DNA of 64,000 nucleotides, taken from the NCBI RefSeq assembly GCF_014651915.1, contig NZ_BMXU01000001.1, positions 1,371,501-1,435,500 on the forward strand. The letters are read 5' to 3'. A model generated the notes under the pieces. It was not told where the DNA came from and ran no database searches. It saw only the letters and a program-made list of their open reading frames with translations. Below, piece after piece: positions 56,629 to 64,000 of this stretch. Source of the stretch: Parvularcula lutaonensis. GTDB taxonomy: Bacteria; Pseudomonadota; Alphaproteobacteria; Caulobacterales; Parvularculaceae. Position 1 is the first letter of the stretch; each line of letters begins with the position of its first letter. The position numbers and the translations under genes were made by a program.

Positions 56629-57680
56629 CGGCTGGCGCTCACCGCGAGGCGCATGAGGATGTTCTCCGCGATCGCCTGCGCAGGCGCCCCGGTCTTCTTG
56701 CACTGGGCCTCCGCCTCATAGATGGCCGCAGCGGCGCGTTCGAGCTTCCCGAGGGGCCATTTCCTGAGCTGTTCCTCGACGGCGGCCTGCTCCTTGAAGA
56801 AGACTGGCGGCTTGATCTTCTTGATTGCCGCGCCCGGCCCGTCGCCTGCCGCCAGCGCCTGTGCGGCAGGCATCAGCCGCAGGATGCGGTTCTGGGTGAG
56901 ACGGAGCAGGGCAATCACGTTCGTCCCGGCCGCCTCAGCCTCCGCCAGCGCAAGGGACAGCCCCTTCGGTCGGCCCGACAGCGCGAGAGAGGCCACCGCG
57001 AAGCTGTCATCCTGCGGCGCATCGGCAAGACAGGCCTGAACGTCCTCGGCAGTGACCTTTACCTGTGCGCCGCCCCGGACCGAGGCCGGCCCCATGAAAA
57101 GGATCAGCTTCTCCACCTCCTGCCGCAGGATCCCGCGGTCTTCACCCAGCGCCATGGTGAGGAGATCGGCGGCCTCCTCCGTCAGTGTCAGACCTTCTTC
57201 GGCGCATTGATGGCGGATGGCCGCTTTCGTGTCGCGCACGCCTTCCGGGTAGCATGGGATGGCGACCGCCTGCCGGCTACCCTCGCAGGCTTTCCGGAGG
57301 GCAGCGGATTTCTTGAGGTCGCCCGCCTCGACAATGACAAGCCCCGCGCCGTTGAGCGAGCCCGCCTCGGCCGTCTTGAGGAGCGCGCTCACCGCTGACG
57401 CGACGCCAGCCGAGCTCGACCGCACGCGGATCACCCGCCTGCCACCGAGAAAGCTCTGCGCCGCAGCCTCATCGGTGAGCTTTGCAGCATCAGCCGCATC
57501 CTGGTCGGAGAGGTTCGCGACCCGCCACGGATCATCGAGATCCTCCGCCACCGTCTTGGCCAGTTCCGTCGCGCGCTCATGCACCAGGCCCTGCTCTGGA
57601 CCATAGATTAGTGCACAGACGATGCCTGCGTCCGGTGCCGAGAGAAACGCGGCGATGTCGCGTCCCTTGAGCGCGGTCAC
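56625..57680 (-). CDS. holA: DNA polymerase III delta subunit
   Basis: The product is 351 residues of the HolA family: LIYGPEQGLVHERATEL early, then DAAKLTDEAAAQSFLGGRRVIRVR, VEKLILFMGP and the C-terminal GKLERAAAAIYEAEAQCKKTGAPAQA. It is the clamp-loader subunit that opens the beta clamp. It overlaps lptE at its start and trmD at its end by 4 nt each. leuS-lptE-holA is the usual alphaproteobacterial order. Confidence 0.94.
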   Translation of the reverse strand: MTALKGRDIAAFLSAPDAGIVCALIYGPEQGLVHERATELAKTVAEDLDDPWRVANLSDQDAADAAKLTDEAAAQSFLGGRRVIRVRSSSAGVASAVSALLKTAEAGSLNGAGLVIVEAGDLKKSAALRKACEGSRQAVAIPCYPEGVRDTKAAIRHQCAEEGLTLTEEAADLLTMALGEDRGILRQEVEKLILFMGPASVRGGAQVKVTAEDVQACLADAPQDDSFAVASLALSGRPKGLSLALAEAEAAGTNVIALLRLTQNRILRLMPAAQALAAGDGPGAAIKKIKPPVFFKEQAAVEEQLRKWPLGKLERAAAAIYEAEAQCKKTGAPAQAIAENILMRLAVSASR

Positions 57681-58273
57681 GGCGCCTCCGCCCCTTCGCG
57701 CTCGGATTCGATCCGCGCTTCGTTCTCAAGCTGCCGGACAGCATCGAGGGTGTTCGACTCAGGGAAAAGCGTTTCGTTGCTCGTCGTCGGTGCAACGTCC
57801 TGCGCATAGAAGGCGGCATCAAGCTCGATCTTGCGGGCAAGGTCGAGAACCGCACGGCGGACAGCATCCTCGCGCGCCACGAGGGAGGCATACTGGCTCG
57901 GCGTCACGGCGAAGGAAGCGACGCTCTGGAGGTTCTGGACCCGGCGCTCGCCGGTTTCCTTGTCCGTATACGTCACCTTGCCAGTGAGGGTGTAGTTGAA
58001 CCGGCGGGCGTTCGAGTCGATGTTGACAGAGACTGCACGGCGCTGCTCGCGCAGGTCGATCGCCATCTGGTAGCGCTCATCGCCATCCTGGGGCGGCAGG
58101 CGCTTGCTCAGGGTGGAACGCATCAGGTCGCGAGCATCCTGCGGCCCGCGGACATCGCCGATGGAGACATCACCCAGCGGCCCGCCCAGCTCTCCATCGA
58201 GACCGGACGCATAGAGCGGACGGAAGCCGCAGCCCGAAAGCGCCAGGGCAGCGAGGAGAGCCAGCCAGCGCAT
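57677..58273 (-). CDS. lptE: LPS assembly lipoprotein LptE
   Basis: The product is 198 residues with the lipobox [15 protein letters not shown] (Cys15) followed directly by GFRPLYA, the hallmark of LptE. The body has MRSTLSKRLPP and FNYTLTGKVTYTDKETGE strands. LptE plugs the LptD barrel that inserts lipopolysaccharide in the outer membrane. It overlaps leuS by one base and holA by 4 nt. Confidence 0.93.
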   Translation of the reverse strand: MRWLALLAALALSGCGFRPLYASGLDGELGGPLGDVSIGDVRGPQDARDLMRSTLSKRLPPQDGDERYQMAIDLREQRRAVSVNIDSNARRFNYTLTGKVTYTDKETGERRVQNLQSVASFAVTPSQYASLVAREDAVRRAVLDLARKIELDAAFYAQDVAPTTSNETLFPESNTLDAVRQLENEARIESEREGAEAP

Positions 58274-60888
58274 CAGCCGGCCACTACGTTGACGATACGG
58301 CCAGGAACGACGATCACCTTGCGGACGGTCTTGCCCTCGAGGAAACGTGCGACATCGTCCTGCGCAAGAGCAATCTTCTGGACCTCGTCCTGGGGCGCAT
58401 CGGGCGCGACCTTGATCTCGCCCCGGCGCTTGCCATTGACCTGCACCGGCAGGGTGATGACATCGTCGGCGAGCAGGCTCTCGTCAGCCTTAGGCCAGGG
58501 GGCATCGGCACACAATCCTTCACCGCCCAAGAGCTCCCAGCACTCCTCGGCCAAGTGCGGCATGAACGGTGCGGTCAGCTGCGTCAGGGCACGGAGCGCC
58601 TCGACCATGACCGGAGCGGCCTCGCCTTCGGGACTGATGCCTTTCAGTGCACCGAGGAACTCATAGAGCCGCGCAATCGCCTTGTTGAAACGGAAATGTT
58701 CGATATCGCCTGTGACGCCGTCGATGGTCTTATGCGTCCTGCGGCGGATTTCCATCAGGTCGTCAGGCAGATCCGTGCCCGGCGCACCCGCACGCTTCAG
58801 CACGCCCTCGCCCCGCTCGACCGTTTCGTAGACCCTGTTGGCGAAGCGCCAAGCACCTTCGGCGCCCGCCTCGGTCCACTCGACATCGCGCTCGGGCGGG
58901 CTGTCCGACAGCATGAAGAACCGCACGGCATCCGCACCATAAGCATCGGCCATGGCCATCGGATTGACGACGTTCTTCTTGGACTTCGACATCTTCTCGA
59001 TCGGGCCGATGGTGACCGGAGCGCCGCTGTCGCGGGCAAAGGCCTCACCGCCCCTGATTTCGACCTCTTCAGGGAAGAGCCAGTTGCCTGCTTCGTCCCT
59101 ATACGTTGCATGGGTCACCATGCCCTGCGTGAAAAGGTTGGTGAACGGCTCGTCTACATCCGTGTACCCGCATTCCTTCATCATGCGGGTGAAATAGCGC
59201 GCATAGAGAAGGTGGAGGATCGCATGCTCTATGCCACCGATGTACTGCTGCACGGGCAGCCATCTGTCCGCCTCTTCCTTGTCGACCGGCTTGTCGTCAG
59301 GTTGCGACGCGAAGCGTGCGAAATACCACGAGCTGTCGACGAATGTGTCCATCGTGTCGGTATCGCGCCGGGCGTCCTTGCCGCATTTCGGGCAGGAGAC
59401 TTCCCGCCACGCCTTGGCGCAGTCGCGGTCGAGCGGATTGCCAGGGGCCTTGAACTCCTCGGGGTCGATCTCCGGCAGGCTGACCGGCAACTGGTCGTCA
59501 GGAACCGGAACGGTGCCGCAGTCATCGCAGAGGATGATCGGCATGGGACAACCCCAGTAGCGCTGGCGGCTGAGCCCCCAGTCGCGAAGGCGATAGTTAG
59601 TCGTCCCTTCGCCCCACCCCATCTCTTCGATTTTGGCGATCGCGGCAGCAAGGGCTTCCTCTGTCGTCATCCCGTCGAGAAAGCCCGAATGGATCATCGT
59701 GCCGGGCCCTGTATAAGCCTCGGTCCGGCCATCATCGGTCGGGCAACTCGGGTCCGCGGTGGCCTTGAGGTCATTTTCATGGCCGGGCGTCGGCGCGATC
59801 ACCGGCTTCACCGGCAGCCCGTATTTCCGTGCGAAATCGAGGTCGCGCTGGTCATGGGCGGGACAGGCGAAAATGGCGCCCGTGCCATACTGCATCAGGA
59901 TGAAGTTGCAGGCATAGACCGGCAGCTCCTCACCCGTGAACGGATGGCGGCCCGTCACCGGGAGGGGAACGCCTTTTTTCTCGGCCTTCTCGATCTCGGC
60001 TTCGGAAGTTCCCTGCGCCGCGCACTCGGAGATGAAGGCGGCGACCGCAGGATCGCTTTCAGCATAATGCTTCGCCAACGGATGGTCCGGCGCGACACCG
60101 AGGAACGATGCGCCGTAAAGCGTGTCGGGGCGCGTCGTGTAGATCTCGAGCTTGTCCGTAGGCAAATCATTGCCTGAGAGCGGGAAAGCCATCTTCAGGC
60201 CCTCGGACTTCCCGATCCAGTTCCGCTGCATTTCCTTGACATGAGCAGGCCAGCCCTCAAGCCGGCCATCGTCGAGAGCGGCGAGGAGGTCATCCGCACG
60301 CTCCGTGATCTTGAAGAACCAGGTCGACATCGACTTCTTCTCGATCGGTGCGCCGGAGCGCCAGCCCTTGCCGTCAACCACCTGCTCATTCGCAAGGACC
60401 GTCATCTCGACCGGGTCCCAGTTCACGAGACTCTCGCGCCGCTCGACAAAGCCCTTCTTCAGGAACTCGAGGAACAGCTTTTGTTGGTGCACGTAGTATT
60501 CGGGATCGCAGGTGGCGAACTCGCGGCTCCAGTCGATGGCGAGGCCCATGCGTTTGAGCTGGCCGCGCATGACGTCGATATTGCCGTAGGTCCACTCTCG
60601 CGGGTGGCCGCCATTGTCCCGCGCCGCGTTCTCAGCCGGCAGGCCGAAGGCGTCCCAGCCCATCGGATGAAGGACGTCGAAGCCCTGGGCCCGCTTGAAA
60701 CGTGCAATGACATCGCCCATCGCATAATTGCGGACATGGCCGATATGGATCTTCCCCGAAGGATAGGGGAACATCTCGAGGACATAGTATTTCGGGCGGT
60801 CGCCATCGCTTCTCGCTTCGAAGCACTTCTCTTCGTCCCAGCGCTGTTGCCATTTGGGTTCCGCGGAGGCGGGGTTGTACCGTGCCAT
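58273..60888 (-). CDS. leuS: Leucyl-tRNA synthetase
   Basis: The product is 871 residues, with HIGH at about 48-51 in [14 protein letters not shown], an editing domain, zinc-type cysteines in the CDDCGTV and [18 protein letters not shown] region, KMSKS in [11 protein letters not shown], and the anticodon-binding C-terminus. It charges tRNA-Leu. It begins a chain of overlapping genes leading to lptE, holA, trmD and rplS. Confidence 0.98.
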   Translation of the reverse strand: MARYNPASAEPKWQQRWDEEKCFEARSDGDRPKYYVLEMFPYPSGKIHIGHVRNYAMGDVIARFKRAQGFDVLHPMGWDAFGLPAENAARDNGGHPREWTYGNIDVMRGQLKRMGLAIDWSREFATCDPEYYVHQQKLFLEFLKKGFVERRESLVNWDPVEMTVLANEQVVDGKGWRSGAPIEKKSMSTWFFKITERADDLLAALDDGRLEGWPAHVKEMQRNWIGKSEGLKMAFPLSGNDLPTDKLEIYTTRPDTLYGASFLGVAPDHPLAKHYAESDPAVAAFISECAAQGTSEAEIEKAEKKGVPLPVTGRHPFTGEELPVYACNFILMQYGTGAIFACPAHDQRDLDFARKYGLPVKPVIAPTPGHENDLKATADPSCPTDDGRTEAYTGPGTMIHSGFLDGMTTEEALAAAIAKIEEMGWGEGTTNYRLRDWGLSRQRYWGCPMPIILCDDCGTVPVPDDQLPVSLPEIDPEEFKAPGNPLDRDCAKAWREVSCPKCGKDARRDTDTMDTFVDSSWYFARFASQPDDKPVDKEEADRWLPVQQYIGGIEHAILHLLYARYFTRMMKECGYTDVDEPFTNLFTQGMVTHATYRDEAGNWLFPEEVEIRGGEAFARDSGAPVTIGPIEKMSKSKKNVVNPMAMADAYGADAVRFFMLSDSPPERDVEWTEAGAEGAWRFANRVYETVERGEGVLKRAGAPGTDLPDDLMEIRRRTHKTIDGVTGDIEHFRFNKAIARLYEFLGALKGISPEGEAAPVMVEALRALTQLTAPFMPHLAEECWELLGGEGLCADAPWPKADESLLADDVITLPVQVNGKRRGEIKVAPDAPQDEVQKIALAQDDVARFLEGKTVRKVIVVPGRIVNVVAG

Positions 60889-60971
60889 ATCGGTTGACGA
60901 CCTTCACAAGAGACAAGGGCCGAGGCGTGGCCCCGGCCGGTTCAGCATAAGGTAAACGGAGGCGAAGGAAA

Positions 60972-60988
60972 GCGCGGGACTCCCGCGC
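60972..60988 (-). terminator. Possible terminator between the DUF3576 gene and leuS
   Basis: GCGCGGG and CCCGCGC form a perfect 7-bp stem with a 3-nt loop (overall palindrome GCGCGGGACTCCCGCGC). On the minus strand it is followed by TTTCCTTC, a weak T-rich tract. It lies 6 nt after the DUF3576 stop, so leuS may have its own promoter. Confidence 0.5.
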
Positions 60989-60994
60989 GTCCCA

Positions 60995-61450
60995 CTAGCT
61001 GACGGCGTTGAGACGGAGCTCGCGCGCCCGCGTCAGGATCGCGTTCTCGAACTCGCGCGCCGTGTTCGGATTGATGGCCGCATCGAGCCACTGCCCGGTC
61101 TGCGCGTCGCGGATCTGGCGGAAAACGCGGACCTTCAGGGCATCGGCGCGCAAGGCGGAATCGAGGATCAGGACGTTGGCCCGGAAACGCTCGTTCGGCG
61201 CCTGCTGGCTGGCGAACCAGTCCGTGATGATGACGCCGGCCACCGGGTCGGCGGACTGCAGCGGCATGAAGTCGATCGTCTCCAGCGAAGCGGTCCACAG
61301 GTAGCGGTTCACCGTCGTCGCCATCGGCGCGTTGGCAGAGGCGCCGACATTGAGCCGCTGGGTGTTGCCTGAATCCGCGCAGGCGGCGAGCACCGCCGCG
61401 AATGCTGCCGTGCCAAAAATCTTGATCAGACGTCCCGTCTCAGTGCCCAC
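60995..61450 (-). CDS. DUF3576 lipoprotein
   Basis: The product is 151 residues from GTG 61450 (AAAGG upstream), with a lipobox ending FAAVLAAC (Cys24). The conserved body NRYLWTASLETIDFMPLQSADPVAGVIITDWF ... LKVRVFRQ is the DUF3576 pattern, commonly encoded next to leuS in alphaproteobacteria. Function is unknown; an envelope role is implied by lipidation. A longer upstream frame to 61561 adds no conserved sequence. Confidence 0.9.
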   Translation of the reverse strand: MGTETGRLIKIFGTAAFAAVLAACADSGNTQRLNVGASANAPMATTVNRYLWTASLETIDFMPLQSADPVAGVIITDWFASQQAPNERFRANVLILDSALRADALKVRVFRQIRDAQTGQWLDAAINPNTAREFENAILTRARELRLNAVS

Positions 61451-61645
61451 ACTCGATACCTTTGCGTTTTGAGGCCGGATAGCACCCCGCCGCGGCCTTT
61501 CAAACCCCTGAGAACCCCTATGGTTGCAGGGAAGACGCACCCGGCCTGAAAAATCGGACAAGACCGTGAGGACGCGGGCAAATTCGCTTCCCCTCGCCTA
61601 TTTGATGGGCCAAGGTCGGGAACGACCAAGGAGGAAAGTCCCATC

Positions 61646-62875
61646 GTGCGTGCGCTTCTTGCCACTGCGGCTTTGCTGGCTGCACCCACTGCTTGGGCGC
61701 AGGACGAGGCTGTCGTGGTTGAAGGCGACGCGGTTCTGACCGCCGGCGCGACCGACGACAACGTCGAAGCCGATCTCGACGCGCGCCTCACGGTGACCGG
61801 CACCACCACGCTTTCCGGTTTCGAGCTCGGCGCTTCCGCTGGCATTCGCCTCGACGGCGACCAGCCCGACAGGCGGGCCGCCGGTGGCCGTTACACCTCA
61901 CTCACTTCAGGCGGATTGCGCGGTTTCGGTCCCGAAACCAACAGCGACATCTTTCTCGACAGGGCCTATCTCTTCGCCCGCGGCGGCTTTGGCAGCGTTC
62001 ATGTCGGCGCCCATGAGGGGGCAGCCGCCCGCCTCGCCGTCACCTCGCCGAACATCTTCCGTGCGCTGGGCGTCAATGACTGGCGGGCCGACCCGACCGG
62101 GATGAACGACGTCAACACGGTCAACGACTTCTCCGGCAACGCGCCGAAGATCACTTATATGCCGCCTCCGGGTTTTCTCGGCGGGCTGATCGGCAACCTG
62201 CAGCTCGGCGTGTCCTACGCGCCGTCCTTCGATACCTGTGGCGACAACCGCTGCGCACCCCTTGACGGCTTCACCCTCGACCCGAGCGGGAACGTCGTCC
62301 TGCAGGACCAGCGCTGGCGCGATGTTTCCGAAGCGGCCCTTTACTACCAGAACGGCTTTTCGATGGGCGGCGACCGTCTCGTCCTGGGCCTCGGTGCAAG
62401 CTTCGTCCGGGCCGAGGAAGAGCAGTCGACCTTCGCGACGGTCCAGAACGACTTCCTCGACGATTACGAAGCCCTCGCCCTCGGGCTCAACCTTGCCTAT
62501 GGCGACCTGACCATCGGCGGTTCCGTGAAGTCGACCAACACCGGCCTCGATTCCGGCACTGTCGGGCCGAGCGACTATCTCGCCTTCGACGCTGGCCTCA
62601 CCTACACGGCCGGCGACTGGAAGATGATGCTTGGCTACGGCAAGGCCGACGCCGAGCGAGATGCCAGCCTGCTGATCGGCCCGACCAACAGCGTCAACGT
62701 CCCCTTCGCCCTCGACCGGCGGACCCAGACCGCCCAGGCCGGTGTGGCCTATGTCCTGGGCCGCGGCGTCACCCTGGGCGCGGCCGCGCAATATGTGGAC
62801 AGCGACAAGCCCGACATGCTCGGCGGCGATGAGGACACGGCCGCGGTCATGATCGAAAGCTCGATCCGCTTCTAG
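61646..62875 (+). CDS. Gram-negative porin
   Basis: The product is 409 residues with a signal peptide (VRALLATAALLAAPTAWAQ), alternating amphipathic strands and a terminal aromatic residue (ESSIRF), as in alphaproteobacterial general porins. Segments GFGSVHVGAHEGAAARLAV and GNLQLGVSYAPSFDTCGDNRC match the Porin_4 type. The GTG at 61646 lies 11 nt after AAGGAGG; an ATC at 61643 is 8 nt away, a better distance, so the true first codon is uncertain. It is divergent from the DUF3576 gene with a 195-nt gap. Confidence 0.87.
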   Translation: MRALLATAALLAAPTAWAQDEAVVVEGDAVLTAGATDDNVEADLDARLTVTGTTTLSGFELGASAGIRLDGDQPDRRAAGGRYTSLTSGGLRGFGPETNSDIFLDRAYLFARGGFGSVHVGAHEGAAARLAVTSPNIFRALGVNDWRADPTGMNDVNTVNDFSGNAPKITYMPPPGFLGGLIGNLQLGVSYAPSFDTCGDNRCAPLDGFTLDPSGNVVLQDQRWRDVSEAALYYQNGFSMGGDRLVLGLGASFVRAEEEQSTFATVQNDFLDDYEALALGLNLAYGDLTIGGSVKSTNTGLDSGTVGPSDYLAFDAGLTYTAGDWKMMLGYGKADAERDASLLIGPTNSVNVPFALDRRTQTAQAGVAYVLGRGVTLGAAAQYVDSDKPDMLGGDEDTAAVMIESSIRF

Positions 62876-63489
62876 ATATCCGTTCCGGCAGCGAAAGCGT
62901 CGATGGCTCCGAAGCCCTGAAACGGCGTGCCTTCCAGCTCCGCCGCCCGTACCTCATTCATTCCGCCGAGCGCGAAAAGCGGCAGCGGCGAAGCCTGTGC
63001 CAGCGCCACGGCGCGCTCCCGGCCAAGGGGCTCCCGGCCCGGATGGCTTCGCGTGCCATGGATCGGAGACAGGAACCCGGCATCGGCGCCCGCCATGATC
63101 GCCGCGACGATCTCGTCCTCGTCATGGGTCGGCATGGTGACGATCCCCTCGCCCTCCGGGTAGGCGTGGCAGCCATCGGCCCCCGCCAGAACGCCCCGCG
63201 CCATCAGGAACAGGTGCCCACGGCCCTGGACCGTCTTGCGCACGCGCTCCGCGAGCGCGATCCGTTCCTCCGCCTCGAGATGGTCATGCCGGAAGATGAC
63301 CGCGATGGGGGGAATGCCTTCGGGCAGGGCTGAAGCGAGCTCTTCCAGCGGGGGCAGCCGGTCGGCATCGGAGAACAGCGCCAGCGCGAAGGGCAGGCCG
63401 CAAGGCTTGGCGCTCGCCTGCCTCATCCGCCATGCTGCGTCGCTCAGGGCGATGACACGTTCGGAAAAGTCTGCCACGGGCTCTCGCAT
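62872..63489 (-). CDS. Thiamine-phosphate-synthase-like protein (ThiE/TenI superfamily)
   Basis: The product is 205 residues. The TIM-barrel pattern is LPFALALFSDADRLPP, GIPPIAVIFRHDHLEAEERIALAERV, GADGCHAYPEGEG, GADAGFLSPIHGTRSHPGREPLG and LPLFALGGMN. This resembles thiamine monophosphate synthase-like proteins, but some catalytic pieces are altered, so activity is unsure. The ATG at 63489 overlaps the yggS ATG on the other strand; ATG 63426 is an alternative that fits the family start. Its stop overlaps the porin stop (CTAG). Confidence 0.75.
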   Translation of the reverse strand: MREPVADFSERVIALSDAAWRMRQASAKPCGLPFALALFSDADRLPPLEELASALPEGIPPIAVIFRHDHLEAEERIALAERVRKTVQGRGHLFLMARGVLAGADGCHAYPEGEGIVTMPTHDEDEIVAAIMAGADAGFLSPIHGTRSHPGREPLGRERAVALAQASPLPLFALGGMNEVRAAELEGTPFQGFGAIDAFAAGTDI

Positions 63490-64000
63490 GGACACTGAGA
63501 CCCTGATCCGCAACCGAAACGATGTCCTTGAAGCCATCGCCAAGGCCGCAGAGGAAGCGGGCCGGAAGGCGAGTGACGTTACGCTGACGGCCGTTTCCAA
63601 AACCTTCCCTGCAGAAACCATCCTGCCGCTCCTCGAAGCGGGGCATCGCGTCTTCGGCGAGAACCGGGTGCAAGAAGCGCAGGCCAAATGGCCCAAGCTG
63701 CGCGAGCGCTTCCCCGATCTCGAACTGCGCCTCATCGGTCCGCTCCAGTCGAACAAGGCGAAGGACGCCGTCGCGCTCTTCGACGTGATCGAGACCGTTG
63801 ATCGTCCGAAGATCGTTCGTGTCCTGGCCGAGGAGATGGAGCGCCAGGGCCGCAAGCTGCCTGTCTTCGTGCAGGTGAACACCGGTGAAGAACCCCAGAA
63901 AGCGGGCGTCGTGCCTGCCGAAGCCCAAGCCTTCGTCACGGCCTGCCGCGAGGAACATGGCCTCGATGTTGTCGGCCTGATGGCCATTCCTCCTGTGGGA
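63488..64000 (+). CDS. yggS: YggS/PLPBP-family pyridoxal phosphate homeostasis protein, 5' part
   Basis: The reading frame is open to the window edge, giving 171 residues of a protein usually about 220-240 long. The PLP lysine is in VTLTAVSKTFPAETI. Other family parts are FGENRVQEAQAKWPKL, LRLIGPLQSNKAKDAV, IETVDRPKI and FVQVNTGEEPQKAGV. It is a PLP-binding protein involved in vitamin B6 and amino-acid balance. ATG 63488 overlaps the opposite gene's start codon. Confidence 0.96.
   Translation, partial: MDTETLIRNRNDVLEAIAKAAEEAGRKASDVTLTAVSKTFPAETILPLLEAGHRVFGENRVQEAQAKWPKLRERFPDLELRLIGPLQSNKAKDAVALFDVIETVDRPKIVRVLAEEMERQGRKLPVFVQVNTGEEPQKAGVVPAEAQAFVTACREEHGLDVVGLMAIPPVG

Noticed and set aside
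58555-60177. A 540-codon plus-strand frame opposite leuS
   Set aside because: It lies entirely inside leuS, and no protein family is recognisable in it.

Overview
The window is a 64 kb piece of a high-GC alphaproteobacterial chromosome. The taxonomic signs are family-level: CcoGHIS cytochrome cbb3 maturation genes, a CC0125/CC1285-type lipoprotein, DUF1134 (EipA), DUF3576 beside leuS, a complete zwf-pgl-edd Entner-Doudoroff block, and many exported hydrolases. A marine, aerobic-to-microaerobic relative of Parvularcula or Hyphomonas fits, but that placement is inference. No rRNA, CRISPR array, insertion sequence, prophage or integrase was found. Genes are very tightly packed, with many ATGA/TGATG overlaps and several convergent pairs that share stop-codon bases.

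Layout. 1-3.2 kb: the end of ccoG, then ccoH, ccoI and ccoS (copper delivery and assembly of cbb3 oxidase). 3.2-7.5 kb (minus): a DUF2189 membrane protein, an exported ureohydrolase, and a HupE/UreJ-like protein with an overlapping parvulin-type isomerase. 7.6-14.8 kb (minus): a five-gene unit of MMPL/RND exporter, LolA-like protein, outer-membrane barrel, ECF sigma factor and Ser/Thr kinase with an extracytoplasmic repeat domain. This is the most interesting block, because a sigma/kinase signalling pair is translationally linked to a three-compartment envelope export system. 14.9-16.6 kb: a VPLPA-CTERM-type secreted protein, tRNA-Ser(CGA) and a small lipoprotein. 16.6-20.5 kb: zwf, pgl, edd. 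20.5-24.8 kb (minus): a MATE transporter and a YfiR plus CHASE8-type hybrid kinase pair. 24.9-27 kb: feoAB behind a Fur-like box.

27-36 kb: a secreted M2 (ACE-like) dipeptidase, a zinc metallopeptidase, a DUF2721 protein, an alpha/beta hydrolase, BipA/TypA, a membrane protein, a YbjN protein and a secreted HExxH protein. 36-41.3 kb: sdhC-sdhD-sdhA, a strong terminator, two unrelated genes, then sdhB. 41.3-46.8 kb: an EipA/DUF1134 lipoprotein whose likely start codon is ATC, a threonine/serine dehydratase, AFG1/ZapE ATPase, an AGCS amino-acid symporter, and DUF4112 and Pmp3/YqaE membrane proteins. 46.8-49.9 kb: a transporter-type barrel with a cysteine-rich small protein (possibly metal related), then mdh and a GNAT acetyltransferase.

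49.9-55 kb: an epoxide-hydrolase-like protein, a frameshifted barrel gene, and a run of exported esterase, M28 peptidase and PhoD-type phosphatase, then a VOC protein. 55.4-61.5 kb (minus): DUF3576, then leuS-lptE-holA-trmD-rplS joined by 1-4 nt overlaps; trmD-rplS sits away from its usual rpsP-rimM partners. 61.6-64 kb: a porin, a thiamine-phosphate-synthase-like gene and the start of yggS, the last two with overlapping divergent start codons.
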